The translations under genes were made by a program, and so were the position numbers. The notes under the pieces are model-generated. The model was not told the origin of the DNA. It saw only the letters and a program-made list of their open reading frames with translations, and did not search any database. 64,000 bases of DNA, taken from positions 48,315,885 through 48,379,884 of the forward strand of contig CAIIXF020000001.1 in NCBI GenBank assembly GCA_903813345.2, in the 5' to 3' direction. Positions 11,601 through 24,000 of the stretch are shown piece after piece; the stretch's first letter is position 1; the number at the start of each line of letters is the position of its first letter. The DNA comes from Owenia fusiformis. Lineage: Eukaryota > Annelida > Polychaeta > Sabellida > Oweniidae.

Positions 11601-13688
11601 CCACCTCGTAGGATGTTTAAGAAGGGGATACTTAAAGCAAAAATAAACTGCCAATCTAAGTATGACCCAATATATGGTCAATACAAACATGGAAAGGAGC
11701 CAACCAACAGATTTCTACCAAAATACACAAGAAAAGAAACAAATAAAAAAAGCAAAAAGAAGGGAAAAGAAACCAATGGTGAAAACCCATATAGACCAAT
11801 GACAAGGGTTCACACATGCCCAACATGTATGATTGAAGGACTCAACTCTCATGAAGTTGAAATAACAATCCAAGGTCAATGTACTTCAATATCAATACCA
11901 AACAGCAGATACTACCAAGCGAGAGTAATGAAAACACTCAATAAAAAATCATCCCCAGAAATACCAATGGATCCTCCCACTGGAAATGAGCTACAGTCTT
12001 GGATATTTACCCCGACCTATGGGAGAGCTACAACGGGATCTGTTAATTTCTGTGGGACCATGCGGCTCAAAGACAAATACAGAACCTCTTGTGAGTTCAT
12101 TCATGTGTTAGTTGTGAAACAAGAAGAGTATGAAGAATACTGCCTGAATTGGAGAACTACTCATGCCATCTTGAAGCTACCAAATAATATAGAAGATACT
12201 GATGTGCACAAAGGAGGAGTAGGATACAGCAGAAGGTTTATACAGCATTTTGCTGAGGAGTTCCACCTTGATACAATATTCATGATAGATGATAATCTTG
12301 CTGCATTTAAGGAGGTTAAGGAACAAGAAGGATTTTTGGAAAGGAATAATGGAACATTGAAAACAGAAAATATTCCTCTCTATGGAGTACTGAAACATCT
12401 AGAAAAAATTGGATCTGAAAATACCCTTGGGAAATCCACAGAAAACATTATATCAAGTTATTCTGGACCACTGTCGAAATATGGTATAGTTGGAATGATT
12501 AAGTTGAGAAAAGGCAGTCTCAGAGTGAAAAAACCATTCAAGCAAACACATGTACATTCTCTTGTCTTTGTAAATATAAAAGCACTTAAAGCAAAGGGTG
12601 TTAAGTACAGACCCTGGCCTGTGTTTGAAGACTTGAATATGAACAATGATGCTGATAAAGCGGGGCTAAATGTGGTGAAGTTTAGCAGATTCTTTATGGT
12701 GAAACGTAACCTGAAGTCTTGGATCAGTGAAATGTGTACTTACAACCTAGAAGACTTCAAGACAGATAACAGGCTCCCAATGGCTCAAGGATGGGATGAC
12801 AAACTTGTCAGATGGCTGAGATGCAACTCACGGCCAAACAAAATAATACAAGTCAAAACAAGAAGGAAACATGAAAATAACATCCATGAGACAAAGGTGG
12901 AATGTCTCATAAAGAAACTTGAAGGATACAAAACCCAGGATCATAATCAACAACAGATTTTGATCACAAATGTAGAAGGGTCATTGGTTGAAGAGACTAT
13001 GAAATATTCAATACTTGACAGGATAAAACCAGATGATAAATGTATCACAATGGTTTTGTTAACCTCTCAGGAAATGCAAATGTTTAGCAAAATACTGAAA
13101 GAATCAAAGTATGACTGCATAATAGTAAGTAGCCACAACATATCGGAATACAATGTTCCATGTGTTTTGTTACATATGCAAAATGCCAAGTATGAATGCA
13201 AAGAGGAGACAGATTTGTCACTAGATAATAGTGTTCAAATTGAAATTGACTCTACAGAGGTAATGAAGGTAGAAATGGACCCACAGACAGAAGAGGAGAC
13301 AGATTTGTCACTAGATAATAGTGTCCCAATTGAAATTGACTCTACAGAGGAACTGTCAAATGGCAGTAAGGAACAGCAAAGTGGGAAAATTAAAATGGAG
13401 GAAGAGATGGACATACAGCCAGATGGCAACTGGAGTCATTTTTTCTTTAAAAAAATGAAGGAAATAGAAGAAGAAAACGCAAGTTTGAAAAAAGAAAATG
13501 CTAAGCTAAAGGAGCATAAGTTGCCAGTAGTAGACAAGAACCACAAATATAGATGTAATGACTGTGGAAAAGAGATCATGAATTCATTCTTCCATTGCAC
13601 ACAGTGTGACGACTACGATATATGTGTTAAATGCATGACTACATCATCCCATCAACATCCTGTACTGTTTGTTCCTAAACCAAACTGA
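8653..13688 (+). CDS. GREB1-like circularly permuted SF2 helicase / TAGT glycosyltransferase / ZZ-finger protein (terminal exon)
   Basis: This 5,036-base exon follows the acceptor tatgtttcag and continues the frame of the exon at 5426. Residues below count from the internal Met at 8673 (1,671 aa). Helicase motifs run in permuted order: VIADEAHWG, motif II, DEAH 194-197; VTATPF, motif III, about 231-236; GRMGDTF, motif V-like, about 793; QELGRLCR, motif VI, 826-833; then SAEPQIGKT, Walker A, 907-915. A CxC/CxxC cluster (about 749-772) and HTCPTC (about 1047) may bind zinc. A glycosyltransferase-like domain follows, with TPTYGRA (1113), GVGYSRR (about 1187) and FMIDDN (DD at 1206-1207). Two copies of a 30-residue acidic repeat, a coiled coil (about 1596-1620) and a ZZ finger (about 1623-1665) close the protein. 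Permuted SF2 helicase followed by TAGT domain is the known layout of metazoan GREB1; the ZZ end is not part of GREB1 as I know it. Catalytic residues look intact. A nuclear role is inferred. Confidence 0.75.
13204..13353 (+). repeat. In-frame 90-base duplication in the acidic linker
   Basis: The segment that encodes EETDLSLDNSVQIEIDSTE at 13204 recurs exactly 90 bases later with one residue changed (Q to P). Near identity at DNA level points to a recent in-frame duplication. It lies between the glycosyltransferase-like domain and the coiled coil/ZZ finger. Confidence 0.85.
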
Positions 13689-14090
13689 AGTACAGAAGTT
13701 TTCTTCTATTGGCTATTGCCAGCAGTACAAACTATGTGTTCATAAAGAATTATTTTCATACAAAGCCTGTCATTATGGACAGGAACCCTAATTATCATTT
13801 GAATGCAAAGTGGAATCACAAGTGTACCACTACACAATATATATTTTTTGTGAAACTTGCATCATTGTCTGACATAAAGAACTCGCAATACTTAAATAAC
13901 TTCAGTGAGAATCATTATTTGACAAGATAAAACATAGATTTGTAAGAAAAGTGTAGATGCTGATTTCAATTTCATCAGCCTAACTGTAAGGATATAACTG
14001 CAATTTTTTACATTTTGAATGTCAAAAGTATGGAAAAAATTTTTTATTGATTTTATATTGATGAATATTTCCACATACTTAAGGAATAAA
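13689..14090 (+). other. Probable 3' UTR of the helicase/TAGT gene
   Basis: No further splice donor is evident after the TGA at 13686-13688. An AATAAA hexamer lies at 14085-14090 and is a plausible polyadenylation signal. Short open frames here have no coding character. Confidence 0.45.
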
Positions 14091-14636
14091 GATCAAATTT
14101 TTTTGATTTATGGAGCAATTTATGACTGAAAATTTTATTCTGCTCATCGTTAAAAGACGTCATTCTCGGATGCCCAAACGTGTCAGGAACACATAGATAC
14201 TCGAATGATCTTGACTGGACATCAGGGTGCAAAGAAATCATCATTTTTACTGAATGGCTTCACAAAAAAATAAACAGGGTTATAAACCACCTTAATTTCA
14301 TCTATTCATTGACCATAATATATTACTTAGTAGAGTTTCTCACTATTCTACCTATGGGTATTTATTTGAAAGAGAAGTATGAGGATGTCTTCTTGTGTTA
14401 GCAACAGCAAACATTAATCTCAGATGGATCAACATTCATGATATTGATTACATAATTATAAAATGTCACAAATAGAGTGATAATCCACTTTATCTTATCA
14501 ATTTCTAAGTTTATATTATTGGCCATCATGGGAACAATTTTGTAAATGGTTATTATAAGCAATTCTGAAAGAATATCATACCTTTTTGTTTTCCCGATTT
14601 CAGTCATAAATTACGTCAATATGGCGTGCAAACTTA

Positions 14637-14803
14637 AGTTGAGCACTTAATTAAGCTTAATTAGCTAGATACTAGTAAGCATAATTAGCTTAATAAGCTT
14701 AATTCGCTAGATTAGCTAAATAAGATACAACCATAATCTAGCTAATTAGTAAGATCACCTAATATAAAAACCTAATTAGCTTAATTAAGTGCATACTCAG
14801 TTC
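14637..14803. repeat. AT-rich foldback (AGCTTAATTAGCT)
   Basis: The left arm GAGCACTTAATTAAGCTTAA is matched in inverse by CTTAATTAAGTGCATACTC at the right. The interior is made of permuted AGCTTAATTAGC units, so the segment can fold in several registers. It has no coding content. Confidence 0.65.
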
Positions 14804-17317
14804 TCTGCTTATTAGTACAATTATTTTAAAAGATTAAGTGTGTAATACAGGGAGGGAAATAAAATAAAATAATCCTACCTTTCTATCAATGTGTCTTTCC
14901 CGGTTGGAAATTTAAAATGAATAGAATGTATTGTGGTATGTCATGTGACACATGTACCAATGAATCCAAAAGGATTGATCAATTTAAACTAAAACCCATT
15001 GGGGAGTGCCTACTTTGCACTGATCCCCCATTTGTGTAAACAGAAGACTCCCTTAGGCAATTGAAACAATAAAGCACATTATATTACATATAATGTTTAT
15101 TCATATAAGGCCCATTAGCCTTGGAAGTTGGAAAATCTATATTTTCTAACTAAATAAATACCTTTATGTGTTAGATGTTCATTTCAAAGTCCTTTTAAAT
15201 AAATATTTATGTAATATAAAACACTCAGTCGGTAAAATAGCAAGAAACTCTCAGAACTAAAACATAATATATAAGGCCTGAAAAGAAATTCAAACATTTA
15301 AATGTTCCAATGTACATTTACTCTCTATATAACATGTAATTACATTATGTAGTAAATTTGGTATTTGTGTATTTTGTCTAGTTATATTTCTCTAGCATGT
15401 TTTTATTTCGAAATGTTTTAGTTTGTATAACCATGCATTTTTAAGTGCTTTTATCACTATTCACACATAGTTATACATGTATAGGTACTTTATATCATGT
15501 TTTGGTCAACCAAAGCACAGTATTATATAGCCATTCTTTACTTTACAACATATGAATGGTTATATTGGTTTTGACCTGCATTTACCAAAATTGGTTATCT
15601 CATTAATTTCACAATTTTGAGGGCACATTTTTGCACTTCCCATGTAAACATTTATCTAACAAGCAGACTACTGTATTGTTAAAAATCAAAAGAAGGTATT
15701 CAAATAGTTCATTTCTTAATAGAATTTGCTGACCAAACTATGATTTTCCATCTTTAACAGAATATAACTCGTAGTATGTGGCAGGCGAAAATAAGAAATA
15801 GACTTAGAGCGAAACCATACACATTTGGAAGAGCCATCTAAAAACTGGTTCTAACTTGGCCAGCGAGTTGTCAAAATTACCTGCCTTCATGACAGGCTGC
15901 AGTTGAATTCTATTTCTTTTTAAAACACTATGTTTGCCATGTGTGACTAGGATTAATGCACAGTATTCAGGCTTTGTGTATGATACTTCTCATTGGTTTA
16001 TTGTTTGCTAACCGTAATACTCAGCTTACTGGCAAGGTTAAAAGAAAGCAACAATAAATGCTTTTATTATTATGAATATTTATATGGATTCTTTCTTCAT
16101 ATGTTTTATATACATGTACTATATAATATATTATATATATATGATTTATACAATTTTTATATGAACGATATTTGTGCACTCACCATATTAGATAAGATAT
16201 TTTGTATTGGTTTCAATTCCTCATAATCAAGTAAATGTTTTACATTTATCTACTACAATTTAAAAAATTATATATTTCTTGAAGTAAATATTTTATATGA
16301 TTTCTACAAGTATTTTATGATAAAGTTTTAGTGAAATAATGGTTGAGGTTGATAGTTACACATTCATCCTCATTTTATAATGATTTCTTTGATGTCTGTG
16401 TCATTGTTTAAATAATCACGTCTCAAATAGAAATTATTATAGAGAGAATTACGATATATTATTTGTATATTATTATTGATATGTGAAAATATTGATCAAC
16501 AATTATGTATAATCATTCAGTTTCTTTTTACATATTTTTGTGAAATATTAAATAAAAATTAAATAAAAGAAATTTAAAATGAATATTTGTTGTGTTCAAA
16601 TATTCAAGGGATCTTGGGGTAGAGGGTGTTCATTAGCAGATGAGTGAACCACATTCTGAAGAGAAAATATTTCCTCATTTGACTTTTAAAATCCCTCTTT
16701 CCTCATTACAGAATGAGAAACATGAGTGAATAATAAAACAAATGCTTCATTCTTACTTTAGAGAAGTACTTATATTATGTCATTTTCAAAAATACTTGTA
16801 AAATCTCCCTGAAGGAATGAAATATTTTTTATAAATAAAACACAAGGTTGATGAGCACCTTGTAATCTTGTATTTTAGCTATGATAATATTTGATCAGTT
16901 TCTGGAAAAAGTGAAAATGAGGCATAGGGGAAAGCTTCCACACAAAAATAATATAAAAACAAAAATAATTCCCAAATGTTGCAAAAGTCTTTTTGGCAAT
17001 ATAAACACCTATGATGTGACCTGTCATTATATTTGTTTTTTAAATTTTTTCTTGAATAGGGGTCTCATGACCTAAAGGTATTGCCCTATAAAATTTGCAT
17101 CAAATCTGATATGAATTGGTATTTGCATTATCAGACAATTGTGGTGACGAAAATTTCCATCTTAACTCTTATCATATATCCACAATGCATCTGCACATAA
17201 AATTCGAACCAAGTCTTGAAACTGGTATTTGAGTCATCAAAAAACATTATTTTTTATTAATTTGAATTCAGCAGTCATCTTAAAAATGTCTTCTTGAGCC
17301 ACACGGTGCAAACTTTG

Positions 17318-17485
17318 ACTGCTAATTTGAATTTTTGACCTACCAGATGTATAACAGAATAATGTAGCAACAGAAAGGCATTTTTGTTATGCTTTGAATA
17401 GAACAAGTTTGAAGAAAAACAGTGCAGTATAAGACTCACAATCCTGGACTTTGGAACATCTGGTAGGTCAAAATCCAAATTCACG
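17318..17485. repeat. Foldback repeat (GACCTACCAGATGT arms)
   Basis: TTTTTGACCTACCAGATGT (about 17332-17350) is inverted as ACATCTGGTAGGTCAAAA (about 17457-17474), with the similarity extended outward by about 10 bases. The loop is about 105 bases. It is probably a small MITE; no target duplication was identified. Confidence 0.6.
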
Positions 17486-18028
17486 ATCAAAGCTCGCACC
17501 ATGTGTAAGCAGAGTCCTTTGTTTTTAAGGCATCAGCATAAAAGAACCTAATCCATCAAATGGTATTTGAGTTATCAAATAGTTCATGTTTTATAATAAA
17601 AGGTCATTTGGAATATAGATCGGAGTGACCATATTGGAAATTCCTTCTATCTCAAGATAAATTGACAAAAAAGTAACATGAGTAACATGAACATTGCTTG
17701 CACCTTTACCAAGAAATATTTCATATTAACACGGTTACATTTTATACAAAATAATATACATAATATTAATAATATACATTATATACTTTCATTGGGATTA
17801 AGAATTCAAAATATCAAAAAGTTACTCCTTTAGTTTGTTGACCTGCACAGAATAATTAAATTAAGCCCTTTGAATGTGAATTTGTACCAATAGTTCAATA
17901 GCCAGTCATAAAGAAGAGAGATAGATGGACATGAGATTTACACATACTTTATCCCAATCAAACTTCCTTTGTTGGAATGACAATGGGGTTAGAATGACTA
18001 TGATTTCTAAATTCTTGTATTTACTTAC

Positions 18029-21000
18029 TAAGGTTTACAGTTGCTGTGTTAACGTAGGAAAGCATGGTGTACTGTAGAAACTGCATTGTAACATTTGACC
18101 AGTAAACACGTAGTGACAAAGATAGAGCCAGAAGCTGCAGGTAGTGCACAAGAAGTCGAACCTAAAAGCATAAAAGTAAATATAATCTTGCCAGCACCTA
18201 TGGCTTTTATGCACACTTGTATCAGTATGTAACAAGACACACAGTGATAAATATCACACTTTGAAGAGCAAACTGGCCACCATGCAATTTACCCAGCATT
18301 GCCAAAACCTAATCAGACCTTGGCACTAGTCTGCTCTTGCATCTGTAAACATTTCAAGTTGACAAGGTTAGCGGTTTTCCTGCAATTTTGATGACAAGAA
18401 TTTATTTGTAGTTTTTGAAGGTCAACGAAAGGTCAAATCTGAAATCTAAGGTCAGATTTGAACTTCTGAGACATTGTAGATGTTTTTAAAAAAAAAAATT
18501 GGTCAATTTGGAGCAAGTTGAAAAATTCAAAATGGCCGCCAAACTGAAAACTCAAAATGGCCACCATGTAATTCAGCCAGCATACCCAAAACCTAATCAG
18601 ATCTTGGCAATAGTCTGCTCTTGCATCTGTAAAAATTTCAAGTTGAACGGATAAGTGGTTTTCCTGGAATTTTGATGACAAGATTTGTTGAAAAATTCAA
18701 AATGGCCACCACGTAGTTTACCCAGCATGCCCTTAACCTAATCAGATCTTGGTACTAGTCTGCTCTTGCATCTGTAAAAATTTCAAGTTGAACAGGTAAG
18801 CAGTTATCCAGGAAAGGAGGGCGAGTTGTTTGTAGAATGAATCGGGGGATTTTTTTCATGAATTTCGCTTATGTTTTTCATCCAAAAAACATCAATACAC
18901 TTTAAAACATTTTGTTTACTTTAAGATTACACCATGTAATCCAAAAATATATTTCTCATTTTCAAAGATAATCCATGGATTAACACCCAGGTATTTTTAT
19001 TTTTCAATCTTCAGAGGGCTGGGAATCAATGATGCTCAACGCTTTTGAATACGATAAATGCTGTTTTAAATAGGTTTTACGTATGCCAATAATTTCTCAA
19101 ATTATGTAAGCTGAATGCATTCCTTAATCCCTAGAATGCCTATCATAATAACATTCTTTTGTCTTGGCCACTTAATATGTTTTGTTGCTGTCTGATCATC
19201 AAATCAAATTGTTGTTATTTAAAGATGTCAGTCAAATCTGGTGAAACAGCACAACATTTACCTAAATAGCACGAGTACATATTATGTAACTCATTCATAA
19301 TATTTCATGCATCAGGTATTAAGGCTTAGGGGATTAACTTTTACACATAAACTGAACTGACAGATGTGCACGCTTACATGTACAACTTCCAGGATTGTAA
19401 GAATTCAAAACTTGTTGATAGTAGATGGGTTAACTGCATTTTAGGGGGTCTGGACTTCAATCTATGATGCAAACGTTTCCTTTGACATGAGAGTACCTTA
19501 GGACCATAGAATCAAATTTATCCAAAGACACACGCCAGATGGCGCTTTATATTGGAAATATTCAAATTTTTCAAAATGGCCGCCAAAAATACAACGGAGA
19601 CAATATATTTTCTTCTATGCATACTATAATGATACGATTGGTGCCTAAATATACATTTTGTGGGTGAAGAATCAATATAATATGGGTTTGAGTCTTGAAA
19701 ATTAGGAATTTCCTCTTTATATCAAAAAATTATGCCTTTTTCAAAATGGCTGCCAAAGATGTAACAAAGATGATATCTTCACTTGTATGCATGCTACAAT
19801 AGTAAGATTGATGTCCAAGTATACATTAATGGGTGGTAGAATTCATTTGATAAGGTTTATAGTCTTTAGTGGGAATATAGTTCAGTGGGGATATAGTGAA
19901 GCCCTCCGTCCGTCAGTCTGTCAGTTCATTGTTTATCTTATTATGATTTTGCAATTATTGTCAGAATCCTTCAAAGTATGGCCATATGTACTCAATTAAA
20001 TTGAAGATGGTGTTAATTTTATGATTAATGCCTCAGAAAATTCAAAATGTCCCAGAGAAGGAGCTGATTAGCTATTACTTACTAGATATGTTGTCAAGGT
20101 ATGGTTACATTATATTAAGTTAGATCTCAATTTTTTATTGTCTAAATATAATTTTTTTTAGCATTGACTAAATGGTCACCAAAATGTTTAAATCAGCGGA
20201 AATTCTGATATTGTACTGTATGTCTATTAGTTATCTAACATTTTCACTTTTTATTGAAAATGTATGCCTTTTTCCAATGGCTGTGGAAAATATTACAAAA
20301 ATAGATCTAACAAGGGCTCTTAAACTTCTTCAAAAGTAGAATAGTTCGAAAGTGTAGTTTTGAATATCAATTAGCGATGACAGAAACTATGCTGAAAACA
20401 ATGGATAGCATGGGGGATGTGGTTTTCAACTTCAGTGCATTTCAAATACCGTCCACTTTTAAGTAATTGTTGATATAAAGTGAGACAACTTTTGATATGT
20501 TTTAATTGAGAAAAACAAGATCATCTTTTTACAAAATAAGCTTAACATTTTAAAAAAGTGCCAATAATATAATAATAATCCATAATTTTCCAGAAAGTTG
20601 TATTCATATTTTACAATCATGGGGACTTCACTTGGAATAAAACACATTGTTTTAATAATAAACACTGTATTTATAGTAGAAGTACTCATGGTGAAAGACA
20701 TATTGCCGTTTAAAATCTTAAAATCTTAATCTCTTAAATGTTGAAATGAGAAAATAAGAATATTTTTCTCAATATGACAATATTCGGTGCTGTATGTGTG
20801 TACATACATGTCTTTTTCAAAACGGTTGCCAATCAACAAGCTTAATAGTTTGTTGATTGGATTAGTGGAAGACTCGGAAAACAGAGACATCTTCCATGAT
20901 TTGGTCAGAGGAGATGAAGAGGGTTCTGCATTACTGTCATAATATGCAGCCCTTAAAATCTATCCCGATCTTCAAGATTTTCTCTCGCCAGAAGGTTTCT

Positions 21001-24000
21001 GGCCCTTTCTAACTATATGTACATATGTATGTCTGTCCTGCGTGGTTTCTATCTATCACATTTCTCTGTTATGTATGTTGCATTGCAACAACTACAGTTG
21101 CACTACCATTGCAGATGCATGTTGATTGGAAGTTATTAAAGAGACACTGGTCTTTCTGGTGAATTTGAGTATAATGAACATTGAAAGATAAATACACATT
21201 TGCTCTGTTAAGCCGAAAGCGATTATTTTTAAGACTCATAATCCAATTTGCTAGATGCGAGTAGTAACAATCTTTATTTTTGTCATTCAAAATTCAGTCT
21301 AACTGATGTTGAATTTGGAATCGTCATAAAAAAAGACATCAAGAAATGTGGTTTTGAAATGAGTCCATCAACTTTAGAATTAAATTTTCTTCAAAAAATG
21401 TGACATTTAGGTCAGGGAGATTCCCCATAGTCCCCATGTTGTAAAACACAAAAAGTAAAATATCTTTTCTTGTGTTGTGCAGATAATATTTTCTTTACCT
21501 GGAGATATTTTAATTTGTACAACTATCAGATACAAACTAGTAATATGAAATGTGAACCACCAAATAATATTCAAGTTTAAGGGAACTTTGTAATACTCTG
21601 CAATGTTATTTCACCCGAATTAACCACCTGGTGGGGAAAATAGTAACTACCTACTTGCATCTGCGTAATTAAATAGATTTTACATTCCCAAAAATGTAGA
21701 TTTTGAAGCCAATTTTATGAAATATTATGCCCAGAAGTAAAGAGACTTTTAGCAAAGATACAATTTTTGTTAGCAAAGATACAATCTTTGTTAGCAAAGG
21801 TACAATCTTTGTTAGCAAAGATACAAGCTTTGTTATATTTTCAGCTGCATATATTTCCAATATAAAGTGAAAACTATAATCTCACCAGACTTAATAAAAT
21901 TGATTCTCCTACCCCGTAGATATAAAATTTTGACACCAATCGTATCAGTGTAGCATGCACTGATTTGAAGATATCATCATTGTTATATTTCTGGTGGCCA
22001 TTTTTAAAAGCGCATAATTTCCTTTAAAGTGAAAATTCTTATTATGAAAGACCTATTTAAATGGATTCTACAACCCAATATTATGTATACTTTGACACCA
22101 CTCTTATCATTGTAGGATGCTTAGAAGCGAAGATATCTACTTTGTTATATTTCTGGCATCCATTTTGAAAAATGCATATATTTTGAATATAAGTGCAAGT
22201 GATGAATTTACAAGACTTGAAACCTAATTAAATAGATTCTACAACTACATTAATGTATTTTTTGACACCACTCTTATAATTGTAGCATGCACAGAAGCAA
22301 AACTATTGTCTCTGATGCATTTTGGCGGCCATTTTGAAAAATGTGTATATTTCCAATATAAAGCGCCATCTAGCTTGTGTCTTTGGATAAATTTGTTTCT
22401 ATTGCCCTAAGGTAAGTCCATGCCAAAGGGGACATTTTGTAAGGTAAGATATCTTAATTTGTAAGTATTCGTAAGTCAAGATATCTTCTTTGTTATATTT
22501 CTGGCAGTCATTTTGAAAAACGCGTATATTTTGAATATAAAGTGGAAGTTCTTAATTTTCAAGACTCAAGATCTAATAAAATAGATTCTTCGACTACATC
22601 GCTGTATTTTTTGACACCAATCTTTTAATTGTAGCACGTACAGAATCAAAGATATTGTCTCTGATGAATTTTTGGCGGCCATTTTGAAAAATGTGTATAT
22701 TTCCAATATAAAGCGCCATCTAGCTTGTGTCTTTGGATAAATTTATTTCTATTGCCCTAAGGTACTTCCATGCCAAAGGGGACATTTGCATCATACAATG
22801 AAGTCCAAATGTAGTTAACCCATCTACTAATTTTCCTGAATGTGACATCGAGATATTATTGCATTTATGAGTGGTAAAACATGAAAAAAAGCATTTTCAT
22901 TTAAAATTAGCATATGATTTGAATTGATGCCAAGAAATGTATTAGTTAACTGTATCCGTTTTACATCCATTGCAGTTGGCTACATTATAAGACAAGGCAT
23001 TCACATGCAAAATGTCAACACCTGCCATTTGTTACAGACACCAACTGCCAAACACCAACTGCCAAATGATAAACACCAACCACTGAACACCGTCCACAAA
23101 AAAGTTTGAGACCATAACAATATGTCACCACTTGTGGTGGTGACATAAAAATGATCATGGAAAATTGTATTTTTTTAAAAAAGTAGGAACTTCTGAGGTT
23201 ATTAGAAAATTGGAAGATAAGGAAGGATTCTGGCTGGGAAGGATATTAGGGTTATAAATTGCAATGAAACTAAAACAAAACATTCTTTTTCTCAAATATC
23301 ACAGTGTATATTCAAATCACAAATACGATATCATACAATTACAATAAGGGTCTAGTGCACTTTCCATTATGATATCCCCATGAACAAAATGAATCATTTT
23401 TAGGTGTAACATAAAGAATTCAATGTCACATAATACTGTGGAAAATATTTGGGCGTTTGGACCCACATGGGCTGAGGTTGAGGTCATTTAGTTCAGCAAG
23501 GGTGTATTGACTTGCCATTGAATGGGCTCCATTGACTTAACATGTGGATATCATCAATTCCAATAGAGGCCATTGGTTTCTATTGATTTTCACAAAAATA
23601 CCTAAAATACACTATGACCTGAATCGATTGCAAATTAAATAATTTCACAGTATGACACAAATGGTATATCACATCAGATGTGCAAATATAAAGTTTGCAA
23701 TCGATTCAGGTCATACTTCAAATTAAAAGATTATACATTTTTTCCATCATTTTTTCCTACAAAATGGCTATAGAAAAATGCTTCAAAAGCAACTTTTATA
23801 CTAATGAAATCCCATACAACTTTCTAAATCCAAAGATTATACTGTTATGTTTCATTAATTAATAACATATTTGGATAATATGTTAGGATGTGTAGGATGC
23901 AAATGGATTTTGACAGACACAAAAAGACTTCTTGGTTTGGCATCTCTACCCCTGTACACTTTATGATTGAATATTGGCCCTAATAAGTGGCCCTTTCATC

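Larger units (their letters stand above)
14091..18028. other. AT-rich stretch without recognised exons
   Basis: This stretch lies between the end of the + strand helicase gene and the last exon I could place for the minus-strand membrane gene. More minus-strand exons should lie here if that gene is complete, but I could not place any with confidence. It holds a foldback at 14637 and another at 17318. Confidence 0.4.
19440..22790. repeat. Cluster of related non-coding repeats (family D)
   Basis: Several copies of a unit with TTTGACACCAATCTT, GGCGGCCATTTTGAAAAA, ATAAAGCGCCATCTAG and TTGCCCTAAGGTA occur at about 22240-22440 and 22590-22780 on the plus strand. An inverted copy lies at about 19485-19640. 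Intervening sequence carries diverged partial units. I see no gene in this stretch. Confidence 0.65.

Noticed and set aside
8653-13688. Bacterial contamination or prophage helicase
   Set aside because: A canonical acceptor precedes the exon and three upstream exons join in frame; the ZZ finger is a eukaryotic domain and flanking repeats are shared with the rest of the window.
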